21,547 nucleotides of DNA, from NCBI GenBank assembly GCA_030374735.1, contig JASCIV010000392.1, positions 1 through 21,547 of the forward strand, read 5' to 3'. Position 1 is the stretch's first letter. Each line of letters begins with the position of its first letter. The position numbers and the translations under genes were made by a program. Shown piece by piece: positions 1 through 7,415 of this stretch. The notes beneath the pieces were generated by a model. That model did no database searches and was not told where the DNA came from. It saw nothing but the letters and a program-made list of their open reading frames with translations. The DNA is from Gracilaria caudata (taxonomy: Eukaryota; Rhodophyta; Florideophyceae; Gracilariales; Gracilariaceae).

Positions 1-527
1 AAAATGCCAGCTGCGCTACATGTCCGGTGTAGGCTACCATAGGAGGCTGTCGTGGGCGTATATGAGTGTGACCACACGCATTGCCCCGCCAGGTGCCACG
101 TTGATTTCTGCAGCTCCGATGTCAGCGCTGTCATGTTGTCGCTCCAAATTGTAGTGCAATCTCAGCCGTTCAAATTTGATCTCTTTGTGCGTGGTGGCTA
201 CAAAGCTACAGCCTTTGCTCCAGGTTTGCATCGTGCTTGAAGTTCTTGCACGCTTCGTTTGTATCTAACCTTGGCTATTACAAGGGTAGAACGCTATCCT
301 TATAGCCTGTAGCGCATATCGTTTTACCCTTCTTGTATAACAGTTCGTTAACGAGAGCGACCCCCCTTCTTCATACAAGATTCACAGGAGAGGTGCTTGT
401 GTTACGCCTCACGACCAGCAAAACTCTTCGAACTTCGCGGTTAGCGTGAAGGAATGCTCTGTAAATCAACGTCAATACGATTCTATTAGTGCGTTGCCTG
501 CATCCGTCTTCCAACTTCTTGACCGCT
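1..527. other. Left-edge region without a confident gene
   Basis: No recognised gene lies here. One frame on the + strand is open from the window edge to a TAG at 152-154, and its last three codons read Ser-Lys-Leu, so it could be the tail of a gene cut by the window. A short minus-strand frame (231-34) overlaps it and I do not recognise it either. Just before the next gene there is an ATG at 454 that opens an 11-codon frame closing with TAG at 487-489, 38 nt ahead of the ATG at 528. It could act as an upstream ORF if the transcript includes it. The in-frame TAA at 462-464 closes the next gene's frame upstream. Confidence 0.4.
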
Positions 528-1367
528 ATGAACTCAACAAGCCAATCCAAAACGGCTTTTCTTACAATGAGCGCGGGTCCCATGTCACGACGAAATGCAC
601 TTCGGCTGGCCGGCCTAAGTTTTGCGGCAATATGTGTTCCGCGTCCATTGCAGCCGGCATACGCCCTGAAACCCGGAAAACCGAGCAAGGAAAAACTACT
701 GCGAGGAATCCGGGAAGACAAATCGCCAGAAGAAATCGAAGAAGAAAAGGAAAGAATCGCCGAGGAGAAGAAGCAGCGCCTGGCCAAACAACGCGAGCTT
801 CAAGCCGCAGCAGATAGAAGGAAAGAGGGTCTTGAGGAAGACAGCAGTAGTGGCACTGAGATCGAAAGCAACTTGAGAGGACAGTACTACTTCCCCACTG
901 CGAGAAAGCGATATCTTCCCAGAGTTAAGCTGGCGTGGGAGATGCTTCCAGTCGCGGAGAAAGCAGCCTCGGAAAGCAAGTGGCCAGCGGTGTCAGATTA
1001 CTCTACGGGCGAATTGTCCGATGCAGTTCTTCCGATGAAGCTTTACGCCAGCTCGCTAGCCGGTGGTGGATTAAGTATCAATGCGAAGTTCATCGAAGGA
1101 ATGAACACACAAACGGATCTATACGAACGGGCACTGAAACAACTGACAAAAGCAGCCAAGCGCAAGGATACTACCGTTGCTTTAGGAACGATAACCGATA
1201 TGAGAGACGCAATCTCCAAATACCGTCAGCTCGGCCATCTTGAAGCTGCCGATTTTGGAATAGGAGAGATACCAGCAGATACTCGTGTGGGATCAGGGTT
1301 TGCAAATAACAATTCTGCGCTGTACCGTAAGAATAAAACGGTGCAAGAAGTCTCAACAGGACAATGA
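528..1367 (+). CDS. Tat-targeted thylakoid lumen protein, MPH2/PsbQ-like
   Basis: This is a predicted 279-aa plastid protein, probably delivered to the thylakoid lumen. Residues 20-46 form a Tat-type lumen signal: Ser-Arg-Arg, a hydrophobic stretch (LRLAGLSFAAI) and an Ala-Tyr-Ala site before Leu47. A highly charged, probably coiled-coil segment (about 50-105) follows. The mature core (about 118-262) has a Tyr-Tyr-Phe-Pro-Thr-Ala-Arg-Lys-Arg-Tyr-Leu-Pro-Arg stretch, helices, and a closing DFG-x-G-E-x-P-x-D-T-R-x-G-S-G stretch. The pattern recalls the plant lumenal 16.5 kDa/MPH2 family, which supports photosystem II repair under high light, or more loosely the PsbQ-like four-helix bundles. The family name is from memory and not certain. 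I chose the ATG at 528; an in-frame GTG at 489 is unlikely as a nuclear start. The presequence before the twin arginine is short (about 20 aa), so an upstream exon is possible. The gene converges on phytochelatin synthase, with 83 bp between the stop codons. Confidence 0.65.
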   Translation: MNSTSQSKTAFLTMSAGPMSRRNALRLAGLSFAAICVPRPLQPAYALKPGKPSKEKLLRGIREDKSPEEIEEEKERIAEEKKQRLAKQRELQAAADRRKEGLEEDSSSGTEIESNLRGQYYFPTARKRYLPRVKLAWEMLPVAEKAASESKWPAVSDYSTGELSDAVLPMKLYASSLAGGGLSINAKFIEGMNTQTDLYERALKQLTKAAKRKDTTVALGTITDMRDAISKYRQLGHLEAADFGIGEIPADTRVGSGFANNNSALYRKNKTVQEVSTGQ

Positions 1368-1450
1368 TGACCATTCTGAGCGAAAGCCGTTTTGTAAACA
1401 GTTTCTACAGCGGTGTGAAGAGTTTCGGAGATGGGTTTGGAGAAGCGCGG

Positions 1451-2428
1451 CTACAATGGCACAGTAGATTCAACGCTTTCTCTGCATTTGTCGGAGCATT
1501 CTTGAACGTTGCAGTGGTCACGTTTGCTCTCGTCCTCGATCTTCAGCCTCCTAAATGTCATGAAACCTCTTTGGAGTCCAGTAGAAACGTCCACGGATCT
1601 CGTAGCTTCGACAAGGTCATGTAATTGAACCCAATGTGGACCATACTGCGGCAATTTGGGAACAAGAAAAGTTTTTTTGTTAGCTCACAACTCTTCTGAC
1701 ATCCGTACTGACTTGTAAGAACGAACCAGGGACACACAATATTGGCGATTGCAACGTACCTTAAAGCGTGCGACATCCAAGATAAGTACACTGTCAGTTT
1801 GCTGATCGTATGCAGCAATGGGGCTGAAATGGCCAGTGCCTGTCTGCCCAAGGGCTTTTCGATCATACGAAGCAACAATAAAATCGAAAGAGCCGTCAGG
1901 ATTGCCCTGCACACAACGCTTTATAAGATCTCTTGTTTGATAGATATCAAGAGAACGCCAGACTTCAACGTCGCTTCCTTGGCATTGAGCTGTACGAGCT
2001 AATTGATCCATTGTCATGCCCTTCACTTTTACGTGTTCCATATCAAGACAACATTCCAACATGGACTCTGCGAACCATCTCCACGGGTGAGCCCAGACGC
2101 GTTTGGGGTCGATTTGAAGAGCGTTTAAAACGGTGGATAAAGATGTGAGTGCACAGAATGCTGGGTGCGCCTGAGTCTGTAGCTGACTTATCAACGGAAA
2201 AAATGCTTCGGCTGTATTGCGTTGCAGAGCAGAAGAAAATCGTGCTTTCCCTTCTTCTGTATTGAGGTCCGTTAGTTGTTTAGGAAGTTGCCTTCTGTAG
2301 AAGGACTTGGGTGGTGCTTTTTCCATGTGAAATCGATGAGAAGTGTGCTGATGAAAGTTTGTTGCAAAAGTGCGGCGGACAACAGTCCAATAGCATCTGG
2401 ATGGAGGGACCACGAAAGAAGCAAACAT
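1451..2428 (-). CDS. PCS: Phytochelatin synthase (two exons)
   Basis: The gene is join(2428..1760, 1645..1451) on the minus strand, 287 aa. Phytochelatin synthase (glutathione gamma-glutamylcysteinyltransferase) transfers gamma-Glu-Cys from glutathione to build metal-binding phytochelatins; it is a papain-fold dipeptidyl transpeptidase. The catalytic triad is visible: Cys92 in PAFCALTSL, His200 in GTGHFSPIAAY and Asp218 in LILDVARF. The 108- and 18-residue spacings are close to those of the plant enzyme. WRWFAESMLECC is also a family block. Exon 2 supplies the next conserved stretch (PHW...STG...RGF). The protein ends soon after it with a short three-Cys tail (HCNVQECSDKC), so the long Cys-rich C-terminal half of plant enzymes is missing. 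Residues 1-34 look like a basic, Ser/Thr/Arg-rich targeting peptide; Met35 is an alternative start that would give a cytosolic form. Confidence 0.9.
1646..1759 (-). other. Spliceosomal intron in phytochelatin synthase
   Basis: This is a 114-nt phase-0 intron read on the minus strand. It starts GTACGT directly after the AAG of ...ARFK and ends GCAG at 1646. A good branch-point candidate, GAGCTAAC, lies at 1686-1679, about 34 nt before the acceptor, followed by an A run and a T-rich tract. Splicing restores the family-typical junction ARFK-YGPHWV. Reading through instead gives a stop at 1685 and a protein truncated just after the catalytic Asp. The intron length is a multiple of three, but it contains this in-frame stop. 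Confidence 0.88.
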
Positions 2429-2937
2429 AACAATAGAGAGCTGCCTTTTTATCAGACTGTGACGTTCTCAATGGCTGGTAGTCTAGCTAGAATGAACGGA
2501 TATGTTTGTCAAACAGCTGTCCAGAAGGTTCTGGTCGTTGGCGCGCAGGGTGGACGATTCGACGCGAGGAGGACATTGGACGGGCCAGTTTGGGGCCTAT
2601 CGAATGACGCACGAAACGCAATGCTGGCTGTCTTGCCCTGCAGGCCTCGTTTGGGTTGCTGCGGCATTCTGGCGGGAATCGTTCGTTCTGCTTGCTGCAT
2701 AACATGCACTGCATAATACGCGTAAGTTCTCGAGAAACAGCAAACGTGTGAAGCGGAGACGCGTGTACTTCACATCGCATTGATGGCGACAGGCTATCAC
2801 AACGCCGCTCAGCAGACCGGACCCCAGCGACACGCATAGCCATCCGCGACAAAGCATACGTTTTCTCTCCCCTCAAGTTCACCGCTGGAAAACTCCACAA
2901 GCTCAGACTTTCGACACTGACCATAACTCGCACAACC
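2429..2937. promoter_or_regulatory. Divergent promoter region, PCS / ISD11
   Basis: This 509-bp gap separates the start codons of phytochelatin synthase (minus) and ISD11 (plus), so it must hold both promoters. Overlapping open frames run through it on both strands, but none has a recognisable protein pattern and I treat them as chance. I could not pick out a clear TATA box or a repeated operator-like motif. Confidence 0.5.
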
Positions 2938-3198
2938 ATGAGCGTCAGCACACGCGAAATCCTCAAACTGTACAAGTCTCTCCTACGATATGGCAATCGA
3001 TTCTCAGATTACAACTTCCGCGAATACACCATCCGTCGAACAAAAGATGCGTTCCGAGCAAATATGAACGAAACCAATCCTCAAACAATTCGCGACTTGT
3101 ACTATGAGGGGGTGAATACTCTTGCCGTCGTCAAGAGACAAACTGCTATCAGTCAGATGTTCAAGACAAATCCGGTGGTTATTGAACAGGCACGGTGA
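2938..3198 (+). CDS. ISD11: Isd11/LYRM4, mitochondrial Fe-S cluster assembly factor
   Basis: This is an 86-aa LYR-family protein. Isd11 binds and stabilises the mitochondrial cysteine desulfurase Nfs1, together with acyl carrier protein, in the Fe-S cluster assembly complex. The visible signature is an N-terminal helix with ILKLYKSLLRYGNRFSDYN, where LYK stands in for the LYR tripeptide. It is followed by FREYTIRRTKDAFR and, later, VVKRQTAISQMF; these are the conserved Arg and Phe positions of the family. Length matches the usual 85-95 aa of Isd11 rather than longer LYRM proteins. The ATG at 2938 directly precedes the conserved helix. It diverges from phytochelatin synthase and lies in tandem with mS23 downstream. 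Confidence 0.92.
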   Translation: MSVSTREILKLYKSLLRYGNRFSDYNFREYTIRRTKDAFRANMNETNPQTIRDLYYEGVNTLAVVKRQTAISQMFKTNPVVIEQAR

Positions 3199-3689
3199 TA
3201 TTCGTCACTCCATGTTTGTACTGAAACAGTTCAAGCGCGTTGCGCTTTTTTTGGCGGGTTCATCGCGGGTTCTAGAGGCTGCTGAGTTGGCCATCGTGAG
3301 ACTTGTGTGCTTCTGCTTCACTTGGAATGCTGATCTGCGCGTTGTAACTTGATTGGAGCGCACAATGCAAATGGATGTAGAAGAATACGCCAATGCATTT
3401 CCCAATCAGAGGGCAAAGCGAACAGGTGCATGTTAGAGCAGGCATTGCAAAGAGAGGCGTCAATACCTGGACGTGTTGTCCATCACCACCGATTGCTCTT
3501 CACGTTCAAGTTCAGCTTCGCCAATTTAATAAATTAAGCGCATTTGATATGCAACCCCCTACTTCGTTCTAACCTCCAGCCCCACACCACGACCGCACTC
3601 AGCTCTATTCCCCAGCTTTGCATTTTGCCTCGTTGTCGTGTCGTCCTCACATCCCAGCCTAAAGTTTTCTAAGAGTGACATTCAGAACT
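3199..3689. other. Intergenic region, ISD11 3' end to mS23 5' end
   Basis: This 491-bp stretch has no recognisable gene. It must contain the ISD11 terminator and the mS23 promoter. An AATAAA is present at 3528-3533, but it lies 330 bp past the ISD11 stop, so whether it works as a polyadenylation signal is unclear. A C/T-rich stretch (about 3550-3660) leads into the mS23 start. Confidence 0.4.
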
Positions 3690-4205
3690 ATGGGACGCGG
3701 AAAGCCCTTTGTCAAATCAATGAAAAAGTTGGTTGAAGCAGGAGTTGTAGCGAAACCTATTTGGATGGACATTGTAGAAGCCACACGTCCGCCATTTGTA
3801 CCAGTCGCCGCCACCAAAGTTCCCGAAATCATCTATCCCGAAGATCGTCTTCGAAGCATATATCTGCAAAGGAATCCTCGAGCGCGTCAAATGCCCGTGA
3901 ATCTCAAGGCTAAATCAATTGGTGATCGTCATATTGCAGATCGCTTTGTGTCATTGCAAATGCAGTACATGGAAGAACAAGGTTTCAGTGAGGAGAAGGC
4001 ATACGAGGAAGCTGATCGCGTGCTAGCGGAGTATAAAACAGAGATGGATCAGATTTTGGAAGATCAGGACATGGATGGTTCGCTGGTGAACCCCTCCATC
4101 CAAGATGGTGCTGCGCGCGCTTTCATGGCTTCGGTCATAGATTCGAGACGCGATCAGAAACTCCATCAAGCCCTCGTTGAACAAGCAGCGAAAGAAAGAA
4201 AGTAA
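3690..4205 (+). CDS. MRPS23: Mitochondrial small ribosomal subunit protein mS23
   Basis: This is a 171-aa protein matching mS23 (MRPS23/Rsm25 family), a mitochondrion-specific protein of the small ribosomal subunit. The recognisable blocks are KKLVEAGVVAKPIWMDIVEA near the N-terminus, which corresponds to the family's L-x-x-A-G-V-x-x-x-x-P-x-W-x-D-x-x-x-x-x-P-P region. Next come IIYPEDRLRSIYLQRNP, equivalent to the conserved Tyr-x-Glu-Asp-x-(I/L)-R segment, and RFVSLQMQYMEEQGFSEEKA. The C-terminal 50 residues are helical and charged and less typical. The first ATG is at 3690; an in-frame GTG at 3675 would add only five residues and is not needed. No cleavable presequence is obvious, which is common for this family. 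It converges on the kinase gene, 183 bp between stops. Confidence 0.85.
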   Translation: MGRGKPFVKSMKKLVEAGVVAKPIWMDIVEATRPPFVPVAATKVPEIIYPEDRLRSIYLQRNPRARQMPVNLKAKSIGDRHIADRFVSLQMQYMEEQGFSEEKAYEEADRVLAEYKTEMDQILEDQDMDGSLVNPSIQDGAARAFMASVIDSRRDQKLHQALVEQAAKERK

Positions 4206-4388
4206 CTGTTGGGAAAGACTTTAGATATACATATCCTCACAGGAAGGCCTAACTTATGCCAATAACAATGGAACCACAACGATTCAAGGTTGCTACAAGG
4301 ATATCATTACGATACAGCCTATCACGCATGTTTCATTACGCATTCTGTCGAGACGTTCGTCATTTCGTGTTTGCCTTTTTTGCATGCT

Positions 4389-5786
4389 TCACTCTGCTGC
4401 GCTGAGGGTGATATGTGGCAGCGCTTCTCCAGGACCGTAAACAGACAGTGCCTCCTTGGATGTTGTGCCTTCATTTGAAAGCCCCAGACTGCTCCCTGCC
4501 AAATTATCCTCGTATTCATTTTGCAAGAAGGGATGTGATAGTTGGGTTTTTGCAGAGGCTCGGTTTTCGGGGTCGAAGAAAAGCATGGGGAGAAGAAAGT
4601 CCGCCATATCTTCGGCGTCTTTTGCGGGGAACTTATATTTTTCACGCAGCACATCCCGAAGACTCCAGAAGTTGAGCTCATCAATATGCAGCAGATGTCC
4701 CCCGGAGTCGAAGAAATCGGATGTGTACTTACCCTTCTTAAGCATGTGGGCAGGTATTGACCCCAATAATTCCATCATAAGAGCTAAGTGGTCCTCGTCT
4801 CTGTCATATTGCTCACTATCACGTGGCTCAAAAAGGAAGTCGCCCGTGGCCAGCTCAAAGAGAAGGCAAGCAAGTGACCATATATCTGCCCTTGTGTCGT
4901 ACCCACAGCCAAGAATGACCTCCGGTGCTCTGTATTGTCTGGTTTGAATATCTTCAGTAAAATGCTTATCGATCCAACACGCATTTCCAAAATCAACAAT
5001 CTTCACATCAGCTACGGCGAAGGTAATGTCATGATTTGGTTCATAACAGAACTTCATCGCAGCTGCGAGTTTGTCCTTCTCAGATTCCAACGACTCCATT
5101 TCTGCGGCCAATTGACCCGCTTTCTTTTCTAGCCTCCTTTGCTCCGCCAGGTGATGAACAAATAAAACATTCTCTGGTTTCAAATCAGTGTGAATAATAC
5201 CACACGTTTCATGAATATAATGAAGCCCTTGAAGCAACTGTTTCGAAATGATCTTGATCATGTGCAAAGGAATTCCTTTGTAGTTGAATCTCTTCACCAG
5301 AGAAAGAAGAGACTTGCCGAGAAATTCAAAAGCTAGGCAGATGTGACGCCCATGGGGCCCTTCATGTTCAAAGCAATCAAGAAGTTCGACAACACACTCT
5401 TTCATCTTCTTCTTGTCCTTCTTTAAAGCTTTCAATAGCTTGATTTCATCTCTTGCCGCTGCCACATAGTGCGAGTCAGACTTCTGAACCTTAATTGCAC
5501 AGTGACGTTTTCTTAAAGTGTCAAATCCCAACCACACAGTAGAGAAATGACCCCATCCTAACTTCTTTAGAATCCTATATCTTCCATTTTTGAAGGTCTC
5601 TCCCACATTAACTGGATGGTAGCCACCTTCTCTGTAATCTTCGTCGTCCTCGCTGTCAGAACGGGCGTATTCTGGCTCCTGGTCAGGGAACGAAATCATT
5701 GGGTCTTGAAGAGATAAGCTGTCAATGTTCCCGACCATATCTTTAGCTATTGTGTCTGATGCGAGTCTTCTGATTTGCGAGCACAT
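4389..5786 (-). CDS. SRPK: SR-protein-specific kinase (SRPK/Sky1/Dsk1 family)
   Basis: This is a complete 465-aa serine/threonine kinase of the SRPK family, which phosphorylates Arg-Ser-rich splicing factors. A short acidic N-terminus (SDSEDDEDYREGGYHPV, residues 43-59) leads into the family's typical E-G-G-Y-H-P-V block. The kinase motifs are complete: glycine loop LGWGHFSTVWL (76-86), catalytic Lys99 (CAIK), HTDLKPENVL (Asp201), DFG (265-267) and APE (288-290). The segment between the two lobes, where metazoan SRPKs carry a spacer of about 250 residues, is only about 45 aa here and looks like a coiled coil (about 211-245). The ATG at 5786 is the first in frame and gives a sensible N-terminus. 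An SR kinase fits a genome that still splices, although introns are rare in this window. A poorly conserved Ser-rich tail follows residue 425. Confidence 0.93.
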   Translation of the reverse strand: MCSQIRRLASDTIAKDMVGNIDSLSLQDPMISFPDQEPEYARSDSEDDEDYREGGYHPVNVGETFKNGRYRILKKLGWGHFSTVWLGFDTLRKRHCAIKVQKSDSHYVAAARDEIKLLKALKKDKKKMKECVVELLDCFEHEGPHGRHICLAFEFLGKSLLSLVKRFNYKGIPLHMIKIISKQLLQGLHYIHETCGIIHTDLKPENVLFVHHLAEQRRLEKKAGQLAAEMESLESEKDKLAAAMKFCYEPNHDITFAVADVKIVDFGNACWIDKHFTEDIQTRQYRAPEVILGCGYDTRADIWSLACLLFELATGDFLFEPRDSEQYDRDEDHLALMMELLGSIPAHMLKKGKYTSDFFDSGGHLLHIDELNFWSLRDVLREKYKFPAKDAEDMADFLLPMLFFDPENRASAKTQLSHPFLQNEYEDNLAGSSLGLSNEGTTSKEALSVYGPGEALPHITLSAAE

Positions 5787-6587
5787 GCTTCCTTGGGAGT
5801 ATTGTATGACGGGGGAAGTAGGTTGGAGACGAAAATTAGAAACATCACAAAGCGCTGATTTTGCAAGTGCAGAGGTTCACAACATCTTCGTTGCGCATCA
5901 CCAAGAAATGCAGTGAAACATGTAAGCTGACGTTTCAGCAGGTGTACAACCGATAACTGCTGGTTGAATCTCTCACACAGCTTTTAGCCGTCATAATTTG
6001 TGAGGAGTGGAGAGTCGGGGAACCAATGCCGTATGCTCTGCAGCTACGTACATGTAGTTCGATTATTTCATAAAGACTCCCTGAATCTCGAAAACAGAAC
6101 TCGCCGTGTTGGATGAATCGAACGTCCAAAAATAAAAAACTTGAAGCTACGTGATGTAAGTTTGAGTTAGACAGTGAGAGTGCGGAAGGTGTCAGGCAGC
6201 TTCACGCAGTTGCTAGTTGAAACCACAGGGAAAGGCCGTTCCTTGCATCAAGAGCCTGTGGGTGATGAATGATGATGAGCGACTTTATTCTGGAGCGTAA
6301 ACGTCACGTAGACTGGCGCTGTTAAAGAAGCCAAGCGGTTCAAAAGAAAACGAATAAATACCTCCCCCATGTGCGTTTTCAGTTTTGGTTGCGAACGTCA
6401 GCAATGCATTCTCAGCTGCACTGGCAGCAATTGGTGAAGCACGGGCCGAACAAATGGGTACATAATTGGTCAGAAGAGAAACTGAAAACAGCAGAAGAGC
6501 AAGCTTGTGGAGTGTGTGATGCCGCTGAAAATGGGTGGCGACTTGCAGTTGTGTTAACTAAAAGGACGACGACAGATGTGAAATGAG
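5787..6587. other. Intergenic region upstream of SRPK
   Basis: This 801-bp stretch lies between the tail of the sterol oxidase and the start of the kinase, both on the minus strand, so it should hold one terminator and one promoter. Short open frames occur (6371-6586 on +, 6129-5935 on -), but neither shows a known motif and both are within chance length. I saw no RNA gene. Confidence 0.4.
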
Positions 6588-7415
6588 TCATCCTGTTCTA
6601 TCCCTCTGTCGCTCTTGATATGTTCGGTAGCCCAAGTCAGTTCCATACAAGCGATCGCACCATGTGAAGACGGAGGCAAAGTTACCAGAGTGCATGTAAT
6701 GATGATAGTCGTGGTGTTTTGCGCCTGCATAGGCAGGGAAGAGAGACTTGAAACTGTACGGAAGTTCATAGCCAGAATGTATATCGATAGCTTCAAAGTT
6801 GCGAAAAGCCTGCCAAATCATGAGTGTGTAAAGATGCGGCGCGATTGCTACGGGTCCCACAAAAGTGGGAATAGCAAGTATCATGACCTCTATGGGATGA
6901 GCGTATGCAGCGACTAGGCCAAATGGCGAATCGTACTTGTGATGAACGCTGTGAATATGGCGATACAACCATGGAAGATGTAACCAGCGATGCATCCAAT
7001 AGTTGAGAAAGTCTTCAACAAGAAAGAAGAAGGCGATTTGAAGAAGCATGATGTACCATTTTGGAAGAGGTCCATCCCTAGTTATTCCAACTTTCTCAAT
7101 GAAGAATCCACCGAAAATCAACATTGGCAACACAACGGTTGAAAACGAAACAAACATATCCCTCACTGATTGAAGAATCAGGGAGGAAGTTGGGTACGTC
7201 TTGTTCTGTATCTTGTACTTTGCTAGAAACGACGGTCGAAAGATATCGATTAATATATATGGCGCACATGCCAAAAAGTAGCCAAGCACCTGAGAAACGA
7301 AACATCCCACCACAAACATGTTAAAAGAGGACGTATTTTGGCAAAGCCATCTCCAAAACGGTTCGATAGAGTCGGTCAGAACCACAGCTGCCAGCAGAAA
7401 AAGCTCCGTAATCAT
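6588..7415 (-). CDS. SMO: Sterol C-4 methyl oxidase (ERG25/SMO family)
   Basis: This is a 275-aa integral membrane di-iron oxidase of the fatty acid hydroxylase superfamily. In the ER it oxidises the C-4 methyl group of sterol precursors during sterol synthesis. The three histidine clusters are intact: HRWLH (142-146), HSVHH (155-159) and HHDYHH (234-239). There are hydrophobic segments at about 33-58, 88-106 and 121-138, and a hydrophobic stretch at about 177-205. The PLPKW segment before the third membrane helix and HSGYELPY before the last His box are typical of sterol C-4 oxidases rather than of C-5 desaturases. I chose the ATG at 7415; an in-frame TTG three codons earlier is not a credible nuclear start, and a TAA lies a few codons further upstream. 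The N-terminus is slightly shorter than in fungal enzymes. Confidence 0.9.
   Translation of the reverse strand: MITELFLLAAVVLTDSIEPFWRWLCQNTSSFNMFVVGCFVSQVLGYFLACAPYILIDIFRPSFLAKYKIQNKTYPTSSLILQSVRDMFVSFSTVVLPMLIFGGFFIEKVGITRDGPLPKWYIMLLQIAFFFLVEDFLNYWMHRWLHLPWLYRHIHSVHHKYDSPFGLVAAYAHPIEVMILAIPTFVGPVAIAPHLYTLMIWQAFRNFEAIDIHSGYELPYSFKSLFPAYAGAKHHDYHHYMHSGNFASVFTWCDRLYGTDLGYRTYQERQRDRTG

Noticed and set aside
1364..1624. 86-codon plus-strand frame just after the lumen-protein stop
   Set aside because: It is antisense to exon 2 of phytochelatin synthase, which has family-conserved residues on the minus strand.
2487..2996. 169-codon open frame on the minus strand across the PCS/ISD11 gap
   Set aside because: It overlaps the ISD11 start on the other strand, its sequence is Arg/Ser/Cys-rich with no motif, and it fits chance openness.
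6371..6586. 71-codon plus-strand frame between SRPK and the sterol oxidase
   Set aside because: It opens with a non-ATG codon, is short, and has no recognised motif.
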